DNA of 32,883 nucleotides from Lingula anatina (lineage: Eukaryota; Brachiopoda; Lingulata; Lingulida; Lingulidae). Below are positions 10,313-20,982 of the stretch, one piece after another (the first letter of the stretch is position 1; each line of letters opens with the position of its first letter). The stretch is from assembly GCF_001039355.2 (NCBI RefSeq), contig NW_019776111.1, positions 19,383-52,265 on the forward strand. Reading direction: 5' to 3'. A program made the position numbers and the translations under genes. Below the pieces are notes generated by a model that worked only from the letters and a program-made list of their open reading frames with translations, was not told the origin of the DNA and made no database searches.

Positions 10313-10561
10313 TTATACCACACAAAAGAGAAAAAAGTAAAATAATTTTTTCTGCTTAAGCAAGCATGGAGGCAACGTAGCAGAACAATTAAACTACAAT
10401 TTCCTATTCCTTCTGTATGGTTTGTATTGTTTCTAGTCAAAGAAGTTATCACAGGCAATTTAACGCCATTTGGATTCTTGGAGGCACCAGTATGCGTAAA
10501 TGGAAGTGACTGAACTATATTTTTGATAATTGTATGTCACATTCTTTGGAGGCTAAATTTG

Positions 10562-10565
<4 letters not shown>

Positions 10566-10610
<45 letters not shown>

Positions 10611-10634
10611 CGGAGAGAGAGAGAGAGAAAGAGA
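10566..10634. repeat. (GA)n microsatellite
   Basis: About 20 perfect GA units, then an interrupted GA-rich tail. Confidence 0.95.
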
Positions 10635-11089
10635 TTTTTGCTGTGAGCAGCTGAATGGCTTTACTTTGTTAATTCAGAAAGAAGGTTGGAATAGAGACGA
10701 TAATTTTGAAAACAATTTTTTTGTTCATTCCAATATTACATACAGTCACTATAGTACTTTGAAAAGAGCAAGCGGAGCATTCCATTCACATTTACCAATA
10801 ATAAACAGTTAGGCGCTACCTGAGCGGGGTAATTTGTCTGGGTTGACGGTGCACTTAGTGTCAAGTTACGCGTCATACCCACCATTTATATCATTCTTAG
10901 CCTTGAGGTCATATGAAAAACACGACGCGTGTCACGGCGTTTTTTGGATAAGGTGTATATATCAATGGCTCATCTGAATGGTGGGGGTGTGTGGATTACA
11001 GTGGTCAGCACCCCCTCCCATCCCCACGCTTAACTTTATATATCCGGTACCCCTTATTCAGTCTGGCATTCTCCTAACTACCCGTTAGA

Positions 11090-11177
11090 AACACACACAC
11101 ACACACACACACGCGCGCACGCACGCACACACACACACACAAACACACATACACACATACACACACACGCACACACA
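11090..11177. repeat. (CA)n microsatellite
   Basis: CA repeats interrupted by CGCGCACG and CATACA variants. Confidence 0.95.
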
Positions 11178-11562
11178 TGGCAAGGGAAACCGAGCAATTT
11201 GTTACTCCTGCGGGCTACATATTAAATTTAAACCTCCCTCGACTGTCATTCAATATCTGCCGAGTGAATCAAAACAAAATCATTTTCCTTGTGTTCCTTC
11301 CGAGATAACAAATCTCTGGATCCACCAGCGCCTATCTCTCAAACAAATCGGTGAATGTGCTGTGAAATTGTCCCCAGTGTTAAACAATGACTGACCGTTT
11401 ATTTCACGCATCATCTTTGCCAATTTCACACTCCCGCAGACCGTGAAAAGGATGTCGGATGATTTTTTTCTACGAATCTTAATTGTAACCCGTATCAAAT
11501 ATCCTGTATTCCGTATCCGTATCTTTTGTTGCAGTCCACACTGTTTGGATTTCAAGGATTAA

Positions 11563-11768
11563 GAGACCATTCCCACAGATATTTGGATCGATCTACCTCC
11601 CTGGGGAGTCTCACTAAATTGCTGTCAACTTGGCCAGCTTTAATGTCTGTCACGCCTAGTCAAGCTATTAGGGGGTAATTATATTTTGGGCTGATAGCAA
11701 TTTAGCGTGAACCCCCAGGGAGTTAGGTCGATCCAGATGGATCGATCTAAGGTATGGGAACCCAGTCT
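11563..11768. mobile_element. Foldback element, family 1, copy b (206 bp)
   Basis: The ends AGACCATTCCCA and TGGGAACCCAGTCT are inverted, and each arm continues with GGATCGA, CTCCCTGGGG and CTAAATTGCT. AAG flanks both sides, a possible 3-bp target duplication. The central part is shared with the copy at 26518. No coding capacity. Confidence 0.75.
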
Positions 11769-11785
11769 AAGTAACATTAAATGGC

Positions 11786-12004
11786 CCATTCCCAATGAAA
11801 CTATCGTTCTTCCTAGATAGATTCAACTCTGCGGGGAATCTCGCTGAATGCAATCAGATTTACAGTCTAACACCCTCCTTTTGGCGTCGAGTACAATACA
11901 GCGCAGATGGTGATTATACGAGTACGTTGGTAACAAGGAGATTTGTTTAACAGATTGCAATCAGCGAGAGTCCCCGCGGAGTTGGACGTAGAACGATATG
12001 GAAA
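11786..12004. mobile_element. Foldback element, family 2
   Basis: Both arms contain ATCGTTCT, then AACTCTGCGGGGA or AACTCCGCGGGGA, then CTCGCTGA and TGCAATC, in inverted order (about 11802-11855 against 11952-12000). It begins 18 bases after the family 1 copy. No coding capacity. Confidence 0.7.
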
Positions 12005-12096
12005 TCAAATATCGTACAGGACACTGACGCACAGTACATGTACATGTAGATGGTATGAGGCCTGACGTTTCGCCTAAAGCCAATAGACTACTCTAA

Positions 12097-12292
12097 GGCC
12101 GCATTCAGAATAATTTGATCCCCGGACTAACAGATCTGCGGATTAAATATGGCCGACCTACATAAAAGTTTGCCGCGTAATTCCCTAATACACACTGAAC
12201 AGGTTCCCCGTGGGGATAACGCAACAGGCATTCAAGTGGGTCGGTCATATTTGCTCTGCGAATCTGTTAGTCCACTGTTGTGAATGCGACTT
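12097..12292. mobile_element. Foldback element, family 3, copy a
   Basis: The arms share GCATTCA, GGACTAACAGAT, AAATATG and CCGACC in inverted order. The centre holds TTCCCCGTGGGGATA. It is closely related in plan and sequence to the element at 15116-15293. Confidence 0.7.
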
Positions 12293-12513
12293 AAGAAACT
12301 GAGCTTGTTGTCACTGTTGCCATGCGACAATGCGCACGGGATTTTCACCAGGGAACGGTCACTGCCTAATAAACACTATGATTCACATAAAATTAAATAT
12401 ATTTTGGAACAAAATAACGAGCAAGAGGTAAGCGCCACGTAAAGGGTGACTTCAACGTTTTGGACGGTAATTTAGTGATGATCACTCCTATATGTGAATA
12501 ACTCATCAGGGCA

Positions 12514-12711
12514 ATGGCTTCTGAGTACAAAGAAAATAATGCGGAAACCAAAGGAAAGAAAAGAAAGTGGGATAGTTCTATGACCTCAGGGATTGGGGAT
12601 GTCTTTTTCATTGAAATACAAATAACAGTTCCACTTAAATTAACATTTCGGTCTGTGGCATGTCATTTCAAAATGAGATTAGCAAGATATAAAACACTGA
12701 TTGCTTTTTGA
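12514..12711 (+). CDS. Short lysine-rich ORF, 65 aa (candidate small gene, first exon or relic)
   Basis: It starts at an ATG in strong context (GGGCAATGG: purine at -3, G at +4). The first 30 codons are markedly purine-first (about 25 of 30), as in real coding DNA, and encode a charged N-terminus with a possible nuclear-localisation run, KGKKRKW. The second half is hydrophobic and AT-rich like its surroundings and ends in TGA. No consensus donor lies within it. Possibilities are a small protein, the start of a decayed gene, or chance. I do not recognise a family. Confidence 0.3.
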   Translation: MASEYKENNAETKGKKRKWDSSMTSGIGDVFFIEIQITVPLKLTFRSVACHFKMRLARYKTLIAF

Positions 12712-12944
12712 GATTTATGGCACCAAATTCCTCGTGAATCGCGGAATGCAGCATCTCACCTGACACATTTGTGGTTGTGACGGTAGGAGAAATTAGACTT
12801 GTAACTTTATGCATAAGAAATGGTAGTGTAGTGTGTTTTCCTTGCTAGCAAATCAGATTTTATGCTCGTTTGCCGCTATTCGACCTGTCTGCTTAGGCCA
12901 TCTAGTCTGTTGACATATACAGAACCTCGCTCGCTATCTCTGCG

Positions 12945-13085
12945 GTCTCTCTCTCTCTCTCTCTGTTTGATTATCTTTTACCCTAGCCGTCAATCCGCTG
13001 TTTTTAGGTTCTTCCATCCGCCTGTCTGTTTGTCAAGCTGTCTGTTTTTCTTTGCCTGACTGTCCGTCTGTATATCTGTCTGTTA
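12945..13085. repeat. (CT)n tract and degenerate (TCTG)n tract
   Basis: Perfect CT at 12945-12964, then degenerate CTGTCTGT units between 13020 and 13085. Confidence 0.75.
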
Positions 13086-13233
13086 ATTAATAAGCGGTCT
13101 GTCAGATTTAGCTGTGTTTTAACCGTCATTGTACACACCGAAATAACTATTTATCACGATCGGTTTTATGATCATATAATAGGAAGAAGAAAAAGTAGCT
13201 CATTTTACCCTTGCAAATGTTGGAAAATTTTAA

Positions 13234-13260
13234 TTGAATACGTTGAATACGTTGAATACT
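13234..13260. repeat. Three tandem 9-bp units TTGAATACG
   Basis: Two perfect copies and a third with one change. Confidence 0.85.
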
Positions 13261-13262
13261 GT

Positions 13263-13337
13263 CACACCCGCACGCACAGACACACACGCACGCACGCACG
13301 CACGCACACACACATACACACACACACACACACACAC
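13263..13337. repeat. (CACG)n/(CA)n microsatellite
   Basis: CACGCACG units followed by a CA tract. Confidence 0.9.
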
Positions 13338-13889
13338 GTGAACGACCATCTGTGATGGTAAATTAAATCATCTTCGGCAGCACCTTGAAATATTTCTCCG
13401 AATTCCAAGTCACCATTGTCCATAGGGCTGCATTTCATTGCTGGTCACTTGAGCTTTTTTTCCCAACCAGCCGTGTCCAGTTACAAAACTCACGATGCCC
13501 CGTGCAACCACTGAGTCGCCAGTGGGAAACATTTACCCTACCCCAACCTCTACCCCCCGCCCTGTAGGGTCCATGCTAGTAGGTGGCTAATGCAACTAAA
13601 GTAAACAAAAGAGACAGTACTTGAACCACAATATTGCCGCCTCTTTAGTACACGCCCACCAACATTTTTGCCTTACTGAGCAGTATTTATTTTACGGTAA
13701 CCTCCGCAATTTCTGGATCATACATGCATTTCTAATGAGAAAAACAATCCTAAATCAATTAAGCTGTTAATTATTGAATTTACGCCTGACCTCAAAAAGG
13801 AGCCAAGTACAAGAAAGTTTTCTCGTGCGTTACGTCAATCCACGACGTCATACTCGTTGAGTTTGTGTTTTCTTACAGCATATGTTAAC
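13338..13889. other. No gene seen
   Basis: Mixed-composition DNA with short open frames only. A pyrimidine-rich stretch at 13530-13565 has no downstream open exon. Confidence 0.4.
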
Positions 13890-13894
13890 AAGTT

Positions 13895-14067
13895 CAGGCC
13901 CGTAGCCAGCAATTTGAAAGGGGGGGGGGGGTTCTTTTTCTGAAAAAGTGGACCTTTTACCATATAATCCCCATATACCTAGGTCAAATTTTACCCAGAG
14001 TGTACCTTTTTCCAGCAAAAAGGGGGGTTCTTTCGAACCCCCCGAACCCCCCCTGGCTACGGGCCTG
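13895..14067. mobile_element. Inverted-repeat element (family 4), 173 bp, 5-bp target duplication
   Basis: The terminal repeat CAGGCCCGTAGCCAG is present in inverted form at the other end. The direct repeat AAGTT flanks it at 13890-13894 and 14068-14072. Internal G-rich and C-rich runs are themselves partly inverted. The CAGG...CCTG ends and 5-bp duplication fit a non-autonomous hAT-like element (a 5-bp hAT subgroup is known), but the superfamily is inferred. Confidence 0.8.
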
Positions 14068-14169
14068 AAGTTCTACTGGCATGCTGTCGGCGTTTGTCCA
14101 TTTTAATTAAATTACCATGCACTATGGCAGCAGTTTATATCTTGCGCCAAAGGTAAATGGCGTTTCAAT

Positions 14170-14171
<2 letters not shown>

Positions 14172-14244
<73 letters not shown>

Positions 14245-14612
14245 NNNNNNNNNNNNNNNNNNNNNNNNNNNNNNNNNNNNNNNNNNNNNNNNNNNNNNNN
14301 NNNNNNNNNNNNNNNNNNNNNNNNNNNNNNNNNNNNNNNNNNNNNNNNNNNNNNNNNNNNNNNNNNNNNNNNNNNNNNNNNNNNNNNNNNNNNNNNNNNN
14401 NNNNNNNNNNNNNNNNNNNNNNNNNNNNNNNNNNNNNNNNNNNNNNNNNNNNNNNNNNNNNNNNNNNNNNNNNNNNNNNNNNNNNNNNNNNNNNNNNNNN
14501 NNNNNNNNNNNNNNNNNNNNNNNNNNNNNNNNNNNNNNNNNNNNNNNNNNNNNNNNNNNNNNNNNNNNNNNNNNNNNNNNNNNNNNNNNNNNNNNNNNNN
14601 NNNNNNNNNNNN

Positions 14613-14654
<42 letters not shown>
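14172..14654. repeat. (GA)n microsatellite containing an assembly gap
   Basis: GA repeats at 14172-14244 and 14613-14654 flank 368 undetermined bases (14245-14612). A poly-G run follows. Any frame crossing this region is meaningless. Confidence 0.95.
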
Positions 14655-14662
<8 letters not shown>

Positions 14663-14664
<2 letters not shown>

Positions 14665-15115
14665 AAATGATCAAGAATAAACCCTGGTATTGCACTCGTT
14701 CAGTGGATGATTCAAGAAGTTATTTGCCAGAGCGTCTTTTGGCAACTTTGGGTCTGGGATTCATCATGATAATCGCAAGTAATTCAGTTTCTCTAGTTTT
14801 ACTAGAACGAGAGTTGAGATTAAATAACGACGCCTTGGCCAAATAAGAGAGATGTTAAAGAAAGAGATCCCGGCAAATGGCCAAAACCTAATATGGCAAA
14901 TGACCACAGCTTTAACAGCACATCGATATCTTTAACTCAATTTCGGATACATACAAGCGCGCTAAAATCTGTATTGTTGGCGTCCTCATTTCATTACTTG
15001 TCACTGGTAATTCTTTTAGCGTAATGTGGATAGAGGAGAGCATTTTATAGATGCCTCAAACTGCACATACATATCAGAAAGCACACCGTAATTAAGTCCC
15101 ATTCTTCAAGGGTTC
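14663..15115. other. No gene seen
   Basis: AT-rich DNA between the GA tract and the family 3 element, without a supported feature. Confidence 0.4.
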
Positions 15116-15293
15116 ACGGCCGCTTTCAGAACAGTGGACTAACTAGTCCTAGGGTCAAAAATATGGCGACCCACTATAAAGCTTGAAATATTATCTGCTA
15201 ATAGACACTGAATAGATTCCCCGTCGGGAAGTATCCAAGTGAGTCGGCCATATTTGACCCTCAGACAAGTTAGTCCACTTCTGAATGCGACCA
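15116..15293. mobile_element. Foldback element, family 3, copy b
   Basis: Inverted arms share GGACTAACT, GGGTCAAA, ATATGGC and GACCCACT or GACTCACT. The centre holds TTCCCCGTCGGGAA. Arm order and sequence match the element at 12097-12292. Confidence 0.7.
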
Positions 15294-15648
15294 TGGTTTC
15301 ATTCGAAGGGTCAAGTATGGTACTTTGAAAACAAAGAAGCTGGCCACCGTCCAGTTCTGAAACTAAGGACTGCAGAGGTCGCTTCCAGTTGATTCCAAAC
15401 CCCTTAATTCTACATGTGGGTTGATCTGAAGTAATCCGATCTCGTTTATGATAGCGGATCGACGGGAAAACCTTATATCCTGTCAGCTTATGTCTTGGGC
15501 TGGTCATTTCGTGTCAGATCAGTGTATTAATTGTGTTTCTGGTTTGACATGTATTCCGGTAAATGATTGGGAATGAATTTTCCAGCAAAACAAAATATGT
15601 TGTGAGTCATGCACGTTGCAATGCCTGGTGCCTTCTGTGCGATGGCCA

Positions 15649-15828
15649 CGGTCCCGTAGCCAGGTGGTAGGGTTCAGGGGGTTCGAAAGACCCCCTCCCT
15701 CTTTTTTGCAGGGAAAAGTTCCCCTCTGGGTGTAATTTTATTTAGGTACACAAAGGTCTCATGGTTAAAGGCTCACTTTTTCAGAAAAAAAAAGATCCCG
15801 CCTTTTGAAATCGCTGGCTACGGGCCTG
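15649..15828. mobile_element. Inverted-repeat element (family 4), second copy in opposite orientation
   Basis: Termini are GTCCCGTAGCCAG and CTGGCTACGGGCC. Its reverse complement aligns along its full length with the copy at 13895-14067, including TCTGAAAAAGTG and CTTTCGAACCCCC. A flanking GGCCA/GCCAT is partly palindromic, so the target duplication is ambiguous. Confidence 0.75.
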
Positions 15829-16200
15829 GCCATGCAGTATGAAGAACAGACCCAAAAATGAGATTTAGATCAAACGCTTTGGCAATACTTTCTAAGTCTT
15901 ATTTGACACCGGAAATGTTGTTTTTTAAGTGAAATAGCAACAAAGCCAACATCAAAATATGTCATTTTTTAATTATTTTCACAATGAACAGTGTCATAGT
16001 GCGTCACCCTTTTCAATAGCCAAGTCATATTTTTACTGATGTCAGATGACTGGGTATAATGGAGATTGTTTGACGTGTCATTTGGGACTTTAGCCTAAAC
16101 TGCGCCAGGTTGAAAAACGGTTTGGGAGAAAAACATTAGAGTGTAATGCTAATAATTCTAATAAAATGATAATAATTGTAACATCAACAACAAAAACAAC

Positions 16201-16205
16201 AACAA

Positions 16206-16248
<43 letters not shown>

Positions 16249-16252
16249 ATAC
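16201..16252. repeat. (AAAT)n microsatellite
   Basis: About 12 units. The long minus-strand frame here (16090-16284) is a repeat artefact. Confidence 0.95.
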
Positions 16253-19050
16253 ACTAAAGGTGACTCTTCTGGAAAACAAAGCAAATTGTCTTTTCATCTC
16301 TAGAACTTCAAAAACTTAAAGATTGCGACATCAAAGTGGTAATATAATGTTTATAGCCTATAAATGTGTGTATATACACATTTTAGAAAGACTTTCCCCT
16401 GGACGAGAAAGAAAGAAAACAGCACATTGTTTCCTGGGTTTTTTTTGTACTTAATCCACGCGATAAAACAGCGTGAAAATGTACAGAAATACATTACAGA
16501 ATCATAAATCAGTAACGCACTTTAGATACATACCATGTGATTTTTTTTTACTATAGAATTAGGTTATATCAGATATGAAGAATGTCCATGTCAACCTCAC
16601 TATATATTAGTGTTAATGACATCGTGGGTGATTGATGACATTTCTTCATTGCTAGAAATAGACACGAAATAATAATACACCTTTGTCATCCTTTAATGAA
16701 TTGTTTGCAGAATTGGCTATTGTCGCTCAAGAAGTGTGAAGGAAACCGGATATCCTAAGCCTGTCTTGGGTGCACGAGTCACTCGGTACGAAGAGCAGAC
16801 GATCTCGATTCTTATTCAAGGCGAATCAGGAATGGCAATTCGCGTCACTTCTGTTGGGGTTGAAAATTTTGAATTTTAGCACTTATATCTAAAGTGTTTA
16901 ACATTTGACTGAACGTCAAGAAATGGCGGAGAGAAAAAAACTCCATTTATTTGCATTGAATCAAACCAACAAGCACGATTTTAATTAATCAATATTTTTC
17001 CCAATTTTTAAATTTGTACATTATCTCACAAAAACTATTTGGCAAAAACAATAACGCAGCTGTGGTAGTAAGTTTCTCGAAATGCGTGGGGCCCATAAGT
17101 AGCTACCAGTATATTCGAGGAAACAGCTTTTTTCATTTGGCACTTGTGTTATGACGAAAAAAAAAACAGAGACAATCCATAAGTGAGTTAGTCGTAAAAC
17201 CAAGATCTTTTCACGAAGGGTCGAAAGTTTAAGCCTCACACAAAAAACATTTTGTCACACTGCACATTGTTTTTAATAAGTACCCGGTAAGCCACACATG
17301 TGTAAGCGGTAGGTTACATACGTAAGTAAAGGGATTACTGGTATTTGATCGCAGCCAAGGGAGGGGATCGTAGCCGCGGGTCCTACTTCCTACCGGGTGT
17401 TCTACCTTTTTAAGACCGTTATTTAGCTCTTAATCCCGTACTGACCTCGATTACATTGAAACCTGCTAACATGCATTGCACAATAACTAAAACGGAAACA
17501 CAGCTCAGCTTATTGGAAATGTTGCTTAATCAGTTATAGTCGGCTACTCAACGGCTTTATAGTTGCAAAATGGTGACTTGTCCCAAAAAGCAGAATTATC
17601 GGGTTAAATAACGCGTTCCGCATTATTTCGGAATGCTGAATTTGATTTACTAATACTCTTCGTTGGCGTTGAAACTACATCATTACATCTTAAACGTTCT
17701 GTTTTGATTTTGGCAAACTTTCATTATCATTTCATAGTCAAAATCTTTGATCAAAATGCTTATCTGGCATGTGTGTGTGTGCACCCTAAAATTGATATCT
17801 TTAATGAGATGCTACTTTACATGTATATACAGTGTAAATTTATATTGAGTACATGTACAATATCTAACGTATTATGGACGTTCTTAATTCCGTTATCATT
17901 ATGTAAATATAAACAAATGTTCCCATATATCCATCGCCCTATATTAAAAAGAAATAGTCTTACATGTAGATCTTGAGATCTTTTCAACAGAAACCTATGC
18001 CAATTTCTTTATTTTTCTCCCTGTTTCGTGTCCACTCGGATCATTTCGCACATGGGAAGGTCCTGACTTTACTTGATCATCAGTAGATAATAAGCTATAT
18101 TTAAAAACCGTTTAATAAACGCGTTTGGTTGTTAAGAAGACTCACTGGGGTATCTTTAGGAAATAAATTGTATCGTTTTATAATAGCATTACAGATCATG
18201 GGCTGTTTGTTTTCCTTCATCATAGCTTATGAATCTGTTTAAATGAACTTTAAATTGGCACGATTTATCATTTCATTTAAAAGTGTTAATTTAAACGTTA
18301 GAATACTTATGGCATGTTCTTCTTTTACGTCCATATCTTCAACAAAATGTACAAGTCAAAATAGGAATCAGGTACAAATACATGTAGGTTTTGCTTCTTT
18401 CAAAGCAGCATGGATTAAAAACCTCATTTATTTTGTTGGATCTCCAAACGGTCTGACTAATTTTGGTCATGTCACACCTCGAGCAAAATATCCAGTATTT
18501 TTTTTTTATATACTCTTCATCTTTGTCTAATTGAGGTCACACGAAATTTATTCAGAGTAACACAACTAGCATTAATATTTCAATAAAAGGTTTTATGGAA
18601 AAGGCAACTCGATATGGTCTAAAGTAAATTTAAGGTTTTAAAAAACATTTAGATAAACCCAGATCTTTAAATATCTAAAATGATTCACCACTCAATCACT
18701 TTTATAGGTTTTTGCTCAAATAGCACAAGGCCCAGGAGTATGCCTTCCAAGAAGTGATGTTGTTTTATGAAAATGGCACTTTTATATATAGTTTTCCAGG
18801 TAAGCCCTGGTCATTTAATGTGACGTTCAACAGCGTTAAATAATACAGAAAAAATAGCTAGGACAGCCTTTTAAATGTCGCCCCACTTAAACGAACTCCA
18901 AAGGGTAACCGGAAACGGATGTCGGAGAAAAAAGAATTAAAACAAAACCTGGGAAGTGTAACGTTTCAGAGACCGTTTGAAAGTCCAGACCTCTATTAAT
19001 GTACTTGTTGCCCCGGAACGTTTGATAGATAACATCACTTTTCTTTGAAT
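16253..19050. other. Long AT-rich stretch, no supported gene
   Basis: Only short or AT-driven open frames occur (for example 18243-18530, 95 codons, plus strand, with no recognisable product). A short inverted pair ACCCGGTA lies at 17282-17395. I see no exon with paired splice sites. Confidence 0.4.
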
Positions 19051-19085
19051 CAGCCACGAGCTACAAGGACGCTGTATTAACAACA

Positions 19086-19178
19086 CGAAACAGAGTTAGA
19101 AGAGGAAGCGGCGGTGAGGGTTTGACACAAACGAAACAGAATTGGAAACGGAAGCGGCAAGGAAAGGCTGAAAGCTGT
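19086..19178 (+). repeat. Imperfect 46-bp tandem duplication
   Basis: CGAAACAGA...GGAAGCGGC occurs at 19086 and again at 19132 with scattered changes. It lies in a 66-codon plus-strand open stretch without ATG, preceded by an acceptor-like CTTTTCTTTGAATCAG. The 46-bp period is not a multiple of three, which argues against a coding repeat. Confidence 0.7.
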
Positions 19179-19328
19179 AGTTGTATGGTGACTGATGTAA
19201 AGTCGGGGGAGAAACAATGGGTTGCGTGATATGTAAGGTTTTACATGTGTGGCCTCCTGGGTGGAGGCCTTAGGTATCTCCTGTACTTTATGCTGCGTTA
19301 TCTTTGACGGAGAGAGGTTAGCGCTGTC

Positions 19329-19370
19329 AAAAAAAAAAAAAAAATAAAATAAAATAATAATAATAATAAA
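19329..19370. repeat. Poly-A and (TAA)n tract
   Basis: A run of A followed by TAAAA and TAA units. Confidence 0.9.
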
Positions 19371-19754
19371 TGAAATTACGGGGTATTAGTCTGTATAAGG
19401 TTTGACTAATTGATTTAAACTTATGCGTACATATATTTTCCCCCCTTTTTTCCCCCCTTTTGAAAATGATTCCCATAGACATCATCATTTTTTCCTCTGT
19501 ACATTTTGGATCTGACAAACGTTCATTCCAAAGAACCTGACTTTTGCACTTGAAGCTGTCTCTTGCACTCAGATGGGTTCAAAATCCGGGTAGTTTTATT
19601 TCCTGTATCTTGGAGGTTACCGTCGACAACAATACACAGTTGTAATTTTTGTTTCCCTTCGGGAAGTATTAAGGTTAACACGTGCACGTTAGATAATCGT
19701 GAAATGTCGTGATGCAATGATGATACAATAAACTGACGGGGTGAGGGAGTTGCT

Positions 19755-19810
19755 GTCACGTGGGTAGGAAGCAGCTGTCACGTGGGTAGGGAGTAGACGT
19801 CACGTGGGTG
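19755..19810 (+). promoter_or_regulatory. Cluster of three E-boxes at 22-bp spacing
   Basis: GTCACGTGGGT occurs three times, with CACGTG at 19757, 19779 and 19801, exactly 22 bp apart. CACGTG is the core bound by bHLH factors such as USF, MITF/TFE and Myc/Max, and GTCACGTG matches the core of the CLEAR lysosomal element. An AACGTCA CRE-like half site follows at about 19815. No gene start was confirmed nearby, although ACAAATGGCA at about 19897 gives a well-placed ATG followed by only 10 further codons. Confidence 0.45.
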
Positions 19811-19830
19811 TGCTAACGTCATCTAGGCTG

Positions 19831-20982
19831 ACAACCTAAAAGTTTCGTCTCGCAGGCAGGTAGATTTCAGTGTTTTGTGTTGTGCATAAATATATTACAA
19901 ATGGCAACAGCAACTCAACCGAAATTGCCCCCATGAAATTCCAGCCTAAGACTTCAAACTGATGCTTTGAATTCAGTTTCCATAAAACAAAAAATCCACA
20001 CTCGCAATTAAGTCATATGATTGATGGACGTTGAAATTGAGGAAATCTTGAAATTATTTTTTTAAAACTTTATGATTTTTAGGTGCGTGGTTAAAAGTTT
20101 AATCGAGTTGGTTCTGATCCGTCTCTTTTTCGCTGGTACTCTAGTACTTAAATTACCTTTATAACACCGTGTGGTTTGTAAATTCATTCCGACGTCATAT
20201 TACAACCTTAATGCCAAGTATACTCCGATATGTACTGTTAAATATGGGTGTTGACAAGAGGGCGACTAGCAAACCAGAATACAAATAGACAGTGGGTTGC
20301 AAATAACCACGTACATCACCATAACGCGTCTTTGAACGTGCTTTTAATTTAGTGCTTGATTTAAAGATATGCTTGCAAGCAAAGACTTAATTTCAGAACC
20401 TAATTTTGAGTACACCGTGCGGTTTAGTGCTAAAACGCGCAAATCCACCGAGACCGCCATCAAAGGCTTTTTCACCTAATCACATATTATTATTGCTTAT
20501 GGTCTCATCCAAAAGTCATCATTACCAAATTAAATAATTGCCGCCATCGTTTGGTGTTTTTCCTACTTTTATTCCCAGTTATATTCCCCCACCTACTTTA
20601 ATATAACTTATTTCTTTCTACATGCTCCCATGGCCTCCGTTTTTTAAACAGCGATCTCTTGAAAAAAACTCCTGGAAAAATCGGCGCTTTTCAATATGAT
20701 ACCATTTGTATCATTGTTCAACTTGATAAAAATACCTGTTTTTCGCCCGAGGCCGACACTGGTCAATTAAGCCGTTCTTACGGTCGGCAGTCGCGTGATT
20801 CTATTTTCCCTTCTTCGCGTTCTCTCTCAATATCTAAACGTTAACGGGTTTACGCTTCTATAGTTAATTCGCACAACGTTTTATGTTGAGTCTATTTCCG
20901 AATACCTTTACCCAGAACCGTTTTACACCCTGAAGAATACAGTTAAGGTTTCTTTTACAAGGAAACCGGTATAAAATGCCCG
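19831..20982. other. No supported gene
   Basis: Mixed AT-rich DNA. A 61-codon plus-strand frame (20659-20844) has no ATG start and no recognisable product. Confidence 0.35.

Noticed and set aside
12284-12435. 52-codon frame starting MRLKKLSLLSLLPC with a GTAAGC donor at its end
   Set aside because: Its start lies inside the terminal repeat of the family 3 element, and frames of this length are common by chance.
14117-14680. 187-codon plus-strand frame
   Set aside because: Consists of Arg-Glu repeats from the GA tract and undetermined bases.
15139-15507. 122-codon minus-strand frame
   Set aside because: Its 3' half is the family 3 foldback element, no ATG start, and the product is not recognisable.
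19054-19230. Plus-strand exon-like stretch after a good acceptor
   Set aside because: The internal 46-bp duplication would shift the frame, there is no usable donor before the stop, and the peptide is purine-driven low complexity.
19523-19759. 78-codon minus-strand frame ending near the E-box cluster
   Set aside because: Starts at GTG inside the E-box repeat, with a stop just upstream and no acceptor that would make it an exon.
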